DNA of 44,273 nt from Metaruminococcus_A sp964607135. Lineage in GTDB: Bacteria > Bacillota > Clostridia > Oscillospirales > Ruminococcaceae. Under the pieces are notes generated by a model. The model saw only the letters and a list, made by a program, of their open reading frames with translations, ran no database searches and was not told the DNA's origin. Location of the stretch: positions 1 to 44,273 of the forward strand of contig CAZSIV010000019.1 of the NCBI GenBank assembly GCA_964607135.1. Direction: 5' to 3'. Numbering within the stretch: the first letter of the stretch is position 1; each line of letters opens with the position of its first letter. The translations under genes and the position numbers were made by a program. Below are positions 7,856 through 14,855 of the stretch, piece after piece.

Positions 7856-8311
7856 TTACCGATTTCGCTCCTTCAGCGCCCGGTCCATCTCCCTTTTTGC
7901 ATCCCGCTTGGCCATGTCCTCCCGCTTGTCGTGGAGCTTTTTCCCCTTGCACAGCCCCATCTCCAATTTGACGCGGGAACCTTTGAAATAAAGCGACAGC
8001 GGGATCAAGGTATAGCTTTCCTGTTTGATTGTTCCAAACAGCCGCATGATCTCCTTCTTGTGCATCAAAAGCTTCCGCACCCTGAGAGGGTCGCGGTTGA
8101 AAATATTCCCCTTTTCATACGGGCTGATGTGCATCCCCATGACGAAGAGCTCCCCATTGTCGATGCTGCACCAGCTGTCCTTGAGGTTCACTGCTCCCGC
8201 GCGGAGGGACTTCACCTCGGTACCGAACAATTCGATGCCGGTTTCATAGGTTTCAAGGACAAAATAATCGTGCCGCGCCTTGCGGTTGACAGCAATCACC
8301 TTGCCGCCCAT
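7856..8311 (-). CDS. smpB: SsrA-binding protein SmpB
   Basis: A 151-residue partner of tmRNA in trans-translation, needed to deliver tmRNA to the stalled A site. The start is the ATG at 8311; a TTG one codon upstream is possible and slightly better spaced from GGAAAGGA. The conserved OB-fold elements are present: NRKARHDYFVLETYETGIEL, GTEVKSLRAGAVNLKDS, HISPYEKGN and the basic tail beginning GLCKGKKLHDKR. The C-terminal Lys/Arg-rich tail (KREDMAKRDAKREMDRAL), which enters the mRNA channel, is complete. It is immediately upstream of ssrA. Confidence 0.95.
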   Translation of the reverse strand: MGGKVIAVNRKARHDYFVLETYETGIELFGTEVKSLRAGAVNLKDSWCSIDNGELFVMGMHISPYEKGNIFNRDPLRVRKLLMHKKEIMRLFGTIKQESYTLIPLSLYFKGSRVKLEMGLCKGKKLHDKREDMAKRDAKREMDRALKERNR

Positions 8312-8343
8312 CAAACCACCATCCTTTCCGTCATGCGGCTCAG

Positions 8344-8946
8344 CTAAATTTCATTCCGGTTTTCCAGCGCTTTAAACAGGGTCATTTCATCGGCAAATTC
8401 CAGCTCGCCGCCCACCGGAATCCCGTAGGCAAGCCTTGTGACCTTTATCCCCAGCGGTTTGACAAGCTTTGAAAGGTACATCGCCGTCGCCTCGCCCTCC
8501 ACCGTGGGGTTGGTGGCCATGATCACCTCGGTCACCATCCCGTCCCCCAGCCGCGCCAAAAGCTCTTTAATCGAGAGCTGGTCGGGGCCGATGCCGTCCA
8601 TTGGGGAGATCAGTCCGTTGAGGACGTGGTACGTCCCCCGGTATTCCCGGGTGCGTTCAAACGCCACCACATCCTTCGGCCCTTCCACCACACAGATCAC
8701 CGTATGGTCACGCTCCTCGGCGGAACAGATGGAACAGACCGGCTTGTCGGTAAAATTCTGGCAAACCGAACAGCGTTTGATCTTTTCATGCGCCTGGAGC
8801 ACCGCGTCTGCGAAATCCTCCGCCTGCTCCTTAGAAAGGGTCAGCATATAGAACGCCAGCCGCTGTGCGGTTTTGATCCCAATTCCCGGAAGGGATGCAA
8901 ACTGCTCTATCAGTTTTGTCAGCGGAAGCGGATTGTATTCAGCCAT
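8344..8946 (-). CDS. recR: Recombination mediator RecR
   Basis: A 200-residue RecFOR-pathway protein that loads RecA on gapped DNA. From the N-terminus: helix-hairpin-helix (FASLPGIGIKTAQRLAFYML), Cys4 zinc finger (CSVCQNFTDKPVCSIC), Toprim domain (VICVVEGPKDVVAFERT, then MATNPTVEGEATAMYL) and the C-terminal GIPVGGELEFADEMTL. Full family length. It lies 3 nt downstream of ybaB and continues the scr-dnaX-ybaB-recR arrangement seen in Firmicutes. Confidence 0.96.
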   Translation of the reverse strand: MAEYNPLPLTKLIEQFASLPGIGIKTAQRLAFYMLTLSKEQAEDFADAVLQAHEKIKRCSVCQNFTDKPVCSICSAEERDHTVICVVEGPKDVVAFERTREYRGTYHVLNGLISPMDGIGPDQLSIKELLARLGDGMVTEVIMATNPTVEGEATAMYLSKLVKPLGIKVTRLAYGIPVGGELEFADEMTLFKALENRNEI

Positions 8947-8949
8947 CGC

Positions 8950-9303
8950 CTAAAACAGCCCCGGAATTGAAGCGCCGCCGTTCCCGGTGATCTTCTCCAT
9001 CTCGGCGCTGGAAATCTCCTCGATCTGGCGCATCACCTCATTGACCGCGCTGATCACCAAGTCCTGGAGCATCTCGATATCTTCCGGATCGACGACGTCC
9101 GGCTTGATCGTCAAAGACTTCAGCTCCTTTTTCCCGGTTGCGACTACCTCAATGGCGCCGCCGCCCACCGCGGCGGTGAACTCCCGCTGCTCCAGCTCTT
9201 CCTGAAGGGCAGTCATATCCTCCTGCATCTTCTGCGCCTGCTTCATCAGCGCATTTATATTGGACGGGCCGCCGCCCATCCCCTTCGGCAAACGTGATTT
9301 CAT
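8950..9303 (-). CDS. Nucleoid-associated protein, YbaB/EbfC family
   Basis: A 117-residue dimeric DNA-binding protein. It shows the family's N-terminal region (MGGGPSNINALMKQAQKMQEDM), the central GGGAIEVVATGKKELKSLTIKPDVVDPEDIEML core (read in two parts) and the C-terminal helix with glycine-rich tail. Start ATG is preceded by an A+G-rich site (CGGAGGTAAAAAAG). It sits between dnaX and recR as in many bacteria, which supports the assignment. Confidence 0.93.
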   Translation of the reverse strand: MKSRLPKGMGGGPSNINALMKQAQKMQEDMTALQEELEQREFTAAVGGGAIEVVATGKKELKSLTIKPDVVDPEDIEMLQDLVISAVNEVMRQIEEISSAEMEKITGNGGASIPGLF

Positions 9304-9325
9304 CTTTTTTACCTCCGTATTTCTT

Positions 9326-10966
9326 CTATTTCAGATGAACCGAAACGCCGGACTGCTCCGCCGTCTCTAAAAATTTAGAAAGCTCATCCTGCTTCTTCTC
9401 CTCCTGTGCGAGAGAACGAACCCGGATTCGGTATTTTTTTCCGAGCTGCGCCGCAACCGCCTCACTCAGCCGCCCAGCCGCACCATCCCGCTTGAGCATA
9501 GAAGCGACCATGCCGCTGTTCGAGGTGATGCACAGCGCGTTCCCCATGATACAAGCCGACGCACCGCTCAGCAGTCCGCATAAAGGCGGATCGGTCTTCG
9601 CAAGCCGCTCCATGATCTCCGGCCAGCAGTCCACCGGAATAACCGCATCCTCCTGCTCTGAAACGATCTGCGGCGCCGGCGCGGGAGATTCCCCGCCCTC
9701 TTCCTGCGCTCGAGCTGCCCGGTGGTCTGCCGCCGGCTCATCCGCCGCCGACGCCTCTTCGGGAACTGAAAGGGAAGGAGCTTCCACCGGGCGTGATGGA
9801 GCCGAAACAGCCCCGGCGCGCAGCTGCGCTTCCAGCCGGTCGAGCCGCGCGAGAATCGCATCGCCGCCGGCATTCAACTGGGGAGAGCAAAGGCGGATCA
9901 GCGACATCTCGAGCTCCGTCCTCTTCCCCACCGTCCCGGAAATCCGGTCGAGGCAGCCCTGGAATTCCGAAAGGTTCATCAAAATCTCCGAAAGCGGGAT
10001 CTTCCCCGCCCGTTCCTTGAGCTGTTCCAGTTCGGACGGGACGCAGAGGATCAATTCCCCCGGCTTGCGCACCGTTTTCACAATCATCAGGTTGCGGTAA
10101 TATGTAACCAGCTCCTCGCAGAGCCGTGTCAAGTCCCGGGACTGCCGGTAAAGGGTATCCACCATTTCCAGGGCGGCGGAAGTATCCCTCGAAGCAATCG
10201 CCTCCGCAAATTTTGTGAGATAGCTGCGGTCGGCCAGTCCCGCCGCCACACTCACTGTGCCGACGTCGATCTCATTCTGATAGGCCGCACACTGGTCGAG
10301 GAGGGAAAGCGCGTCCCTCATCCCGCCGTCGGCGAGCTTGGCGATCAGCTCAGCCGCCTCTTTCGTAACGGTAAAGCTCTCATGCTCTGCAATATAGAGG
10401 ATCCGCCCGGCGATGTCCTCCGCCCGGACGCGGTGAAAATCGAACCGCTGGCAGCGGGAAAGGATGGTCGCGGGAACCTTGTGAACCTCTGTCGTAGCCA
10501 GGATAAAGATGACATGCGCGGGGGGCTCCTCCATGATTTTCAGCAGAGCGTTGAAAGCGTTCCCGCTGAGCATATGGACTTCATCGATGATATAAACCCT
10601 GTATTTGCAGACCGCCGGGGTGAAATTCGCCTCTTCACGAAGCCTTCGGATATCCTCGACGCCGTTGTTGCTCGCAGCGTCGATCTCCGCCACGTCGAGG
10701 AGAGAACCCTGCTCGATCCCGGTACAGGAGGAGCACTCCTGGCAGGGAGAACCGTCCTCTTTTGGATGCAGGCAGTTGACCGCCATGGCAAAAATTTTGG
10801 CGCAGGTGGTTTTCCCCGTCCCGCGCGAACCAGTAAACAGGTAGGCGTGGCCCACCCGGCCGGTCTTCAGCTCGTTCTGGAGCGTCCGGGTCACATGCGG
10901 CTGGGATACGACGTCCTCAAAGACCTTGGGGCGCCACTTCCGGTAGAGCGCCTGATACACAGCCAA
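9326..10966 (-). CDS. dnaX: DNA polymerase III subunit gamma/tau
   Basis: A 546-residue clamp-loader ATPase. I start it at TTG 10966, 5 nt after AGGGGG; GTG at 10960 is the alternative, and an open frame further upstream runs into the SRP RNA. The N-terminus AVYQALYRKWRPKVF is typical. Walker A is GSRGTGKTTCAK, the zinc site is CLHPKEDGSPCQECSSC, Walker B is IDEVHMLS and the SRC sensor is ILSRCQRFDFHR. Domain III and an Ala/Glu/Pro-rich tau-like linker follow. No obvious gamma-frameshift site was looked for in detail. Confidence 0.96.
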   Translation of the reverse strand: MAVYQALYRKWRPKVFEDVVSQPHVTRTLQNELKTGRVGHAYLFTGSRGTGKTTCAKIFAMAVNCLHPKEDGSPCQECSSCTGIEQGSLLDVAEIDAASNNGVEDIRRLREEANFTPAVCKYRVYIIDEVHMLSGNAFNALLKIMEEPPAHVIFILATTEVHKVPATILSRCQRFDFHRVRAEDIAGRILYIAEHESFTVTKEAAELIAKLADGGMRDALSLLDQCAAYQNEIDVGTVSVAAGLADRSYLTKFAEAIASRDTSAALEMVDTLYRQSRDLTRLCEELVTYYRNLMIVKTVRKPGELILCVPSELEQLKERAGKIPLSEILMNLSEFQGCLDRISGTVGKRTELEMSLIRLCSPQLNAGGDAILARLDRLEAQLRAGAVSAPSRPVEAPSLSVPEEASAADEPAADHRAARAQEEGGESPAPAPQIVSEQEDAVIPVDCWPEIMERLAKTDPPLCGLLSGASACIMGNALCITSNSGMVASMLKRDGAAGRLSEAVAAQLGKKYRIRVRSLAQEEKKQDELSKFLETAEQSGVSVHLK

Positions 10967-10985
10967 AACCACCCCCTGAAAAGAA

Positions 10986-11217
10986 AAACAAAAGGCAGGA
11001 GCCGACGGCCCGGATTTTCTCCCGCCGTAACAAATTGATACAGTCCGACATGCGGAACAGCAGGAAAACCTGCGGCGCACAGGTAAATCCGCTTAATGCT
11101 GCTCGGTTCCCCGCCTGACATGGTTCACGGCAACCCGCCGCACAGGACCCACTGTTTCCGCATGTCGCACTGTACACTTCTGCTCTGCCTTTTTCACCGG
11201 ATCCCCCCGGTGCCTGG
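10986..11217 (-). ncRNA. SRP RNA (large, Alu-containing type)
   Basis: RNA scaffold of the signal recognition particle. The apical Ffh-binding domain is unmistakable: GUGAACCAUGUCAGG, a CGG-GGAA-CCG tetraloop stem and AGCAGCAUUAAG. A long helix 5 is formed by UACAGUGCGACAUGCGGAA pairing with UUCCGCAUGUCGGACUGUA near the other end, and CCUGUGCGGCG pairs with CGCCGCAGG. Outside it, AAGGCAG near the 5' end pairs with CUGCCUU next to a U-rich tail, as expected for an Alu-type domain. It is directly upstream of dnaX. Ends are approximate. Confidence 0.9.
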
Positions 11218-11223
11218 TAATTT

Positions 11224-11252
11224 ATTATACACTATTTTGATAAAAAACACAA
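11224..11252 (-). promoter_or_regulatory. Predicted promoter of the SRP RNA gene
   Basis: TATAAT (11224-11229) and TTGTGT (11247-11252) are 17 bp apart. The -35 hexamer lies inside the 3' arm of the sigF terminator stem. Confidence 0.6.
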
Positions 11253-11278
11253 CACCTTTTCAAAAAAAGGTGTTGTGT
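11242..11278 (-). terminator. Terminator of the spoIIA-sigF operon
   Basis: A stem ACACAACACCTTTT/AAAAGGTGTTGTGT begins at the sigF stop codon and is followed by TTTTTT on the minus strand. Strong intrinsic terminator layout. Confidence 0.85.
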
Positions 11279-11943
11279 CACAGCAGCCGTTCCCGCAGCG
11301 CCGAAAGGATTTTCTTTTCTCTGCGTGAGACCTGCACCTGGGTCATCCCGAGATACGCCGCCGTCTCCGACTGGGTTTTCCCTTTGAAGTACCGCAGGAG
11401 GATCAGCGCCCGGTCTTTCGGCTCCAGCTGGCCGATCACCTCCTTGAGCGAAATCGTGTCCGCAAGCTGTTCCTCCAGCGTCTCCACCCGTACGTCGAGC
11501 TGGCCGCCGCCTTCCTCTTCGCTCTCGGTCAGCGACACCGTCGGCGTCCCGGCGCTGATCGCCTCAGCCACATCGTCCGGTTCTACCATCAGCTCCTCCG
11601 CGATTTCGGAAACCGTCGGCTCCCTGCCCGTATTTTGAAGAAAACGTTCCCGCTCCCTCACCACCTTGACCGAGAGCTCCTTTAAGCTCCGGCTCACCTT
11701 GACCGAACCGCCGTCCCGGAAGAGCCGTCGAATCTCGCCCAGAATCACCGGAACGGCATAGGTGGAAAAACGGACGCCGCGCTGGTCGTCGAAGGCATCG
11801 AAGGCCTTGACCAGCCCCATACAGCCCGCGGAAAAAAGGTCGTCGTATTCGATTCCCTTTCCGCGGAACCGGTTGGCGCAGGAGTGGACGAGCCCGAGAT
11901 TCTGTTCTACAAAGCGGTCTCGCTCCGCGGCCGTTTTAACCAT
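11278..11943 (-). CDS. sigF: RNA polymerase sporulation sigma factor SigF
   Basis: A 221-residue forespore-specific sigma factor. Region 2 reads LVHSCANRFRGKGIEYDDLFSAGCMGLVKAFDAFD (in parts) with the core-binding and -10 recognition helices; region 3 is SLKELSVKVVRERERFL; region 4 ends with the -35-binding helix TQSETAAYLGMTQVQVSRREKKIL. The gene overlaps spoIIAB by 8 nt, so translation is probably coupled. Position behind the anti-sigma factor and anti-anti-sigma factor distinguishes it from SigG or SigB. Confidence 0.93.
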   Translation of the reverse strand: MVKTAAERDRFVEQNLGLVHSCANRFRGKGIEYDDLFSAGCMGLVKAFDAFDDQRGVRFSTYAVPVILGEIRRLFRDGGSVKVSRSLKELSVKVVRERERFLQNTGREPTVSEIAEELMVEPDDVAEAISAGTPTVSLTESEEEGGGQLDVRVETLEEQLADTISLKEVIGQLEPKDRALILLRYFKGKTQSETAAYLGMTQVQVSRREKKILSALRERLL

Positions 11944-12385
11944 GGCGGACGCGGGAGGACAGCCTTTTTTTCATGACGACGCTCGTCCCCTTTCCCGGTG
12001 CGGAAAAAACCCGCAGAGAATCCATAAAGCTCTCCATCACCGCGAAGCCCAGGCCGGCCCGTTCTTCCTCCGGCGCTGTGGTGAAAAGGGGTTCCATCGC
12101 CTTTTTCACGTCCTCGATCCCGCAGCCGCGGTCTTTGATCTTTATGTAGGCGGTGTTTCCCTCCAGCACCCGCGCGACGATCTGCACCGGGCCGATAGCG
12201 TCCCGGTAAGCGTGGACGATGCAGTTGGTTACGGCCTCCGAAACAGCGGTTTTGAGGTCGGTTAACTCATCCAGCGTCGGGTCGAGCTGAGTAAAAAACG
12301 CCGCCACCGCCGTGCGGGCAAATCCTTCATTGACCGAATTACTCAAAAAGCTCAGCTTCATTTCGTTTTGCACATTCATCCTCAT
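11936..12385 (-). CDS. spoIIAB: Anti-sigma F factor / serine kinase SpoIIAB
   Basis: A 149-residue GHKL-fold protein that holds SigF inactive and phosphorylates SpoIIAA. The N-box is EAVTNCIVHAY; the ATP-lid motifs are DRGCGIEDV and GLGFAVMESFMD. The N-terminal NEMKLSFLSNSVNEGFAR matches the family. Start ATG follows AGGGGGAAAA. It lies between spoIIAA (11 nt upstream) and sigF (8-nt overlap). Confidence 0.94.
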   Translation of the reverse strand: MRMNVQNEMKLSFLSNSVNEGFARTAVAAFFTQLDPTLDELTDLKTAVSEAVTNCIVHAYRDAIGPVQIVARVLEGNTAYIKIKDRGCGIEDVKKAMEPLFTTAPEEERAGLGFAVMESFMDSLRVFSAPGKGTSVVMKKRLSSRVRHG

Positions 12386-12396
12386 TTTTCCCCCTG

Positions 12397-12702
12397 CTAC
12401 TCGATTGCCGCAAGCTTGTCCAACCCCGCGAGCTTCATTACTTTCTTGATGTGATTCGGCGTATTGACCACCTTCACCGCACCGTCCATCGCCTGCATCA
12501 GCTTGTAGCGCCCCATCACGAGGCCGATGCCGCTGCTGTCCATAAAGCCGACGTTTTTAAAATCCATCACCAGCATTTTCGGCCGGTTGCTCTCCAAGCT
12601 CCGGTCGATTTCCTCCCGGATCTCCCGCGCGCTGTGATGGTCGATTTCCCCGGTCAGGTAAACGGTGACGAGTTCGTCCGACGCATTGATTTGAATACTC
12701 AC
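12397..12702 (-). CDS. spoIIAA: Anti-sigma F factor antagonist SpoIIAA
   Basis: A 101-residue STAS-domain protein that releases SigF when dephosphorylated. I start at GTG 12702, which follows AGGAGG with 9 nt spacing; the longer frame runs into repeat DNA. GEIDHHSAREIREEID and the phosphorylation-site segment FKNVGFMDSSGIGLVMGRY (in two parts) are typical; a serine of DSS is the SpoIIAB target. In relatives the operon is SigH-driven. I could not identify a clear promoter, and the dispersed repeat block A begins immediately upstream. Confidence 0.93.
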   Translation of the reverse strand: MSIQINASDELVTVYLTGEIDHHSAREIREEIDRSLESNRPKMLVMDFKNVGFMDSSGIGLVMGRYKLMQAMDGAVKVVNTPNHIKKVMKLAGLDKLAAIE

Positions 12703-12719
12703 CTGTCTATTCCTCCTGT

Positions 12720-13262
12720 CTTTCGCCGCGCCGGGTGGCCCCGGCAGCCAATGTCTGTGGCCAGACAGGCCAATTCGCACCCCAACGCTTTATCAATCTT
12801 TAGATTGTAATCCTGCGAGGCGCGCCGGGTGGCCCCGGCAGCCAATGTCTGTGGCCGGGCAGGCCGGAATGCTTCCGCTGCCACTTCGCACCCTGACTTT
12901 TTACCGGTCAAAACAGTTGATTGACCTGCGAGGCGCCTTGAGATAAAACAAGTACAACGCGCCTCGCGGGGCGGCGAACCGCCGCAGGCAATTCGCACCC
13001 CAGCGTTTTACCAAGCTTTAGATTGTAATCCTGCGAGGTACATTGCATAAAAACTAAGCGTGCCTCGCGGGTTACGAATGTTGTTACCAGTACAACTTAC
13101 GAATCGCGTTTACCAGCGGGGGCTCCCCGCCGCGATTGTCCAGCCCGGTCACGGGCCGCGTTTGCCAGCGGAGGTTCCCCACCGTGTTAGACGCCGGGAT
13201 GACCTGCCTCGCGGGATTGCCGCCTTAAAATTTGCAGAGCCTTTGGGCGCGCATTGAAGGCG
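12720..13262. repeat. Dispersed repeat block A (hairpin mosaic)
   Basis: No gene is seen in this 540-bp gap. It holds at least three copies of a unit beginning TTCGCACCCC-ACG-TTTACC and continuing to CCTGCGAGGCG, a short variable centre, and GCCTCGCGGG. Two copies of TGGCCCCGGCAGCCAATGTC and several G+C-rich hairpins are interspersed (GCGGCGAACCGCCGC at 12971; GCGGGGGCTCCCCGCCGC near 13118; CCCGGTCACGGGC near 13145). Related blocks occur at 20.1, 33.0 and 43.0 kb. Confidence 0.8.
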
Positions 13263-13281
13263 GTGGCGCTCCGCCGCCCTC

Positions 13282-13323
13282 AAAAAAAGGACAAGCCCGT
13301 ATCTCTATGATACAGGCTTGTCC
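13282..13323 (-). terminator. Terminator of folC
   Basis: GGACAAGCCTGTATC pairs with GATACGGGCTTGTCC (one mismatch region) and is followed by TTTTTTT on the minus strand. It lies 130 bp past the folC stop. Confidence 0.8.
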
Positions 13324-13452
13324 TTGAAAAAATTGTCAGTTTTGGGGTAAACCGGAACGGATTTTTCTCCAGCCGGGGCATTTGCCGACCGTCAAGGGGA
13401 AGCCGCTCCACTGGAAGACGATACGCCGCTGTGCGGGAACACCGAAATACGG

Positions 13453-14754
13453 TCATCCTTTCGGGGACAGGCCGTTCCCTTTCGCCCAGTCAAAGACAAC
13501 GGGTCGTATTTCCGCAGCCAGGTAGAGCGAACCGCAGATCAGGACGGCTCCCTCGCACCCTACTGCATCTGCGGCGAGCCGGAGCGCTTCTTCATGGCTT
13601 TCCGCCGTGACGCAATCCGAACAGTAGTTCTTTGCCGTCTCACAGAGCGTTTCCTTGTCCAGCGCGCGGGGGCTTTTCACCTCAACCGCAACCAGCCTTT
13701 CGCACTGCGGGCCGATCTCTTTCAGAAGCGCCTCATACTCCTTGTCTTTGAGCATTCCGACGACCGCCGCCTTCCTGCCCCGGATCAGCTTCATCGCCTC
13801 GGCCAGCGCCTTTGCGCCGCCCGGGTTGTGCGCGCCGTCTAAAATCGTCAGCGGATTTTCAGAAACCACCTCGAACCGGGCGGGGAACGAGGCTTTCTCC
13901 AACCCGGCTGTAAGCGCCTCCTCGGTCACAGAAAATCCCTTCTGCCGTAGCAGCCCGATCGTTTCGATCACCGACAGCGCATTATAAACCTGGTGCCGTC
14001 CCGCAAGGCGGATGCGGTATTCCGTACCGCCATAAGAAAACGTGGAGCCAAACGGGGTCGTTTTATGGATTTGAACCGCCCCCATATTTGGAAGGGTCAG
14101 CCTGCCCCCGGCCTGAGCGCACCGCTCCATCAAAACGGCGAGCGCTTCGGGCGGCTGGAGCGGATAGCAGACCGTGTCTGTCCCCCGTTTGATGATTCCC
14201 GCTTTTTCAGCGGCGATCCCCTCTAAGGTATCCCCCAAAATATCGGTGTGGTCATATGAAACCGCCGTAATCACCGCCGCCAGAGGCGCGGAAATCACGT
14301 TGGTCGCATCGAGCCGCCCGCCGATCCCTGTTTCAAGGCAGACGACGTCGCACTTCTGCTCCCGGAAATACAACATCCCCAGAGCGGTCACGAGCTCGAA
14401 TTCCGCCACGATCTCCCCCTTTTGCCCCATCTCCTCCAGATGCGGCTTCACCCGTTCCACCAGACGGACGAGGTCTTTTTCCGGCATCATCTCCCGGTTG
14501 ACCTGGAACCGCTCCCGAAAATCCAGCACAAACGGGGAGATGAAGCAGCCGGCGCGGTACCCCGCCTCCTCCAGCACCCGAGCTGTCATAACCGTGGTGG
14601 AGCCTTTGCCGTTCGTCCCCGCCACATGGACGAAGCGGAGCTGATCCTGCGGGTTCCCCAGCAGGGAGAGGAGCTTTTTGATCCGTTCCAGTCCCGGCTT
14701 GGGACCGAACCGTTTCCGGCTGTGGATATAATCCAGCGCTTGGTTGTAATTCAT
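13453..14754 (-). CDS. folC: Folylpolyglutamate synthase / dihydrofolate synthase
   Basis: A 433-residue Mur-ligase-fold enzyme that adds glutamate to folates. N-terminal YIHSRKRFGPKPGLERI, P-loop VAGTNGKGSTT, SPFVLDFRERFQVN, GIGGRLDATN, the HTDILGDT segment, and the C-terminal LDGAHNPGGAKAL with GMLKDKEYEALL are all family motifs. Length is normal. It follows valS, the same order as in Bacillus, and is probably in the same transcript. Confidence 0.95.
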   Translation of the reverse strand: MNYNQALDYIHSRKRFGPKPGLERIKKLLSLLGNPQDQLRFVHVAGTNGKGSTTVMTARVLEEAGYRAGCFISPFVLDFRERFQVNREMMPEKDLVRLVERVKPHLEEMGQKGEIVAEFELVTALGMLYFREQKCDVVCLETGIGGRLDATNVISAPLAAVITAVSYDHTDILGDTLEGIAAEKAGIIKRGTDTVCYPLQPPEALAVLMERCAQAGGRLTLPNMGAVQIHKTTPFGSTFSYGGTEYRIRLAGRHQVYNALSVIETIGLLRQKGFSVTEEALTAGLEKASFPARFEVVSENPLTILDGAHNPGGAKALAEAMKLIRGRKAAVVGMLKDKEYEALLKEIGPQCERLVAVEVKSPRALDKETLCETAKNYCSDCVTAESHEEALRLAADAVGCEGAVLICGSLYLAAEIRPVVFDWAKGNGLSPKG

Positions 14755-14787
14755 AGCGGAAATTCCTTCCCATCCTTTTCAAAATCC

Positions 14788-14839
14788 AAAAAAGCAGAAG
14801 AAGCCCTGCTTCCCCTTTGCGGAGAGGGATGCGGGGCTT
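14788..14839 (-). terminator. Hairpin between valS and folC
   Basis: AAGCCCCGCATCCC...GGGGAAGCAGGGCTT forms an imperfect stem followed by CTTCTGCTTTTTT on the minus strand. It may attenuate readthrough from valS into folC. Confidence 0.5.
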
Positions 14840-14855
14840 TTCCTGAAAACGAATT

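Noticed and set aside
12720..12998. Minus-strand frame extending spoIIAA upstream through repeat DNA
   Set aside because: The AGGAGG site and homologous start place spoIIAA at 12702; the upstream frame is translated repeat sequence.
12720..13262. Possible CRISPR array in the repeat blocks
   Set aside because: Unit spacing is irregular, the unique centres are not spacer-like, modules are palindromic mosaics, and no cas genes are present.
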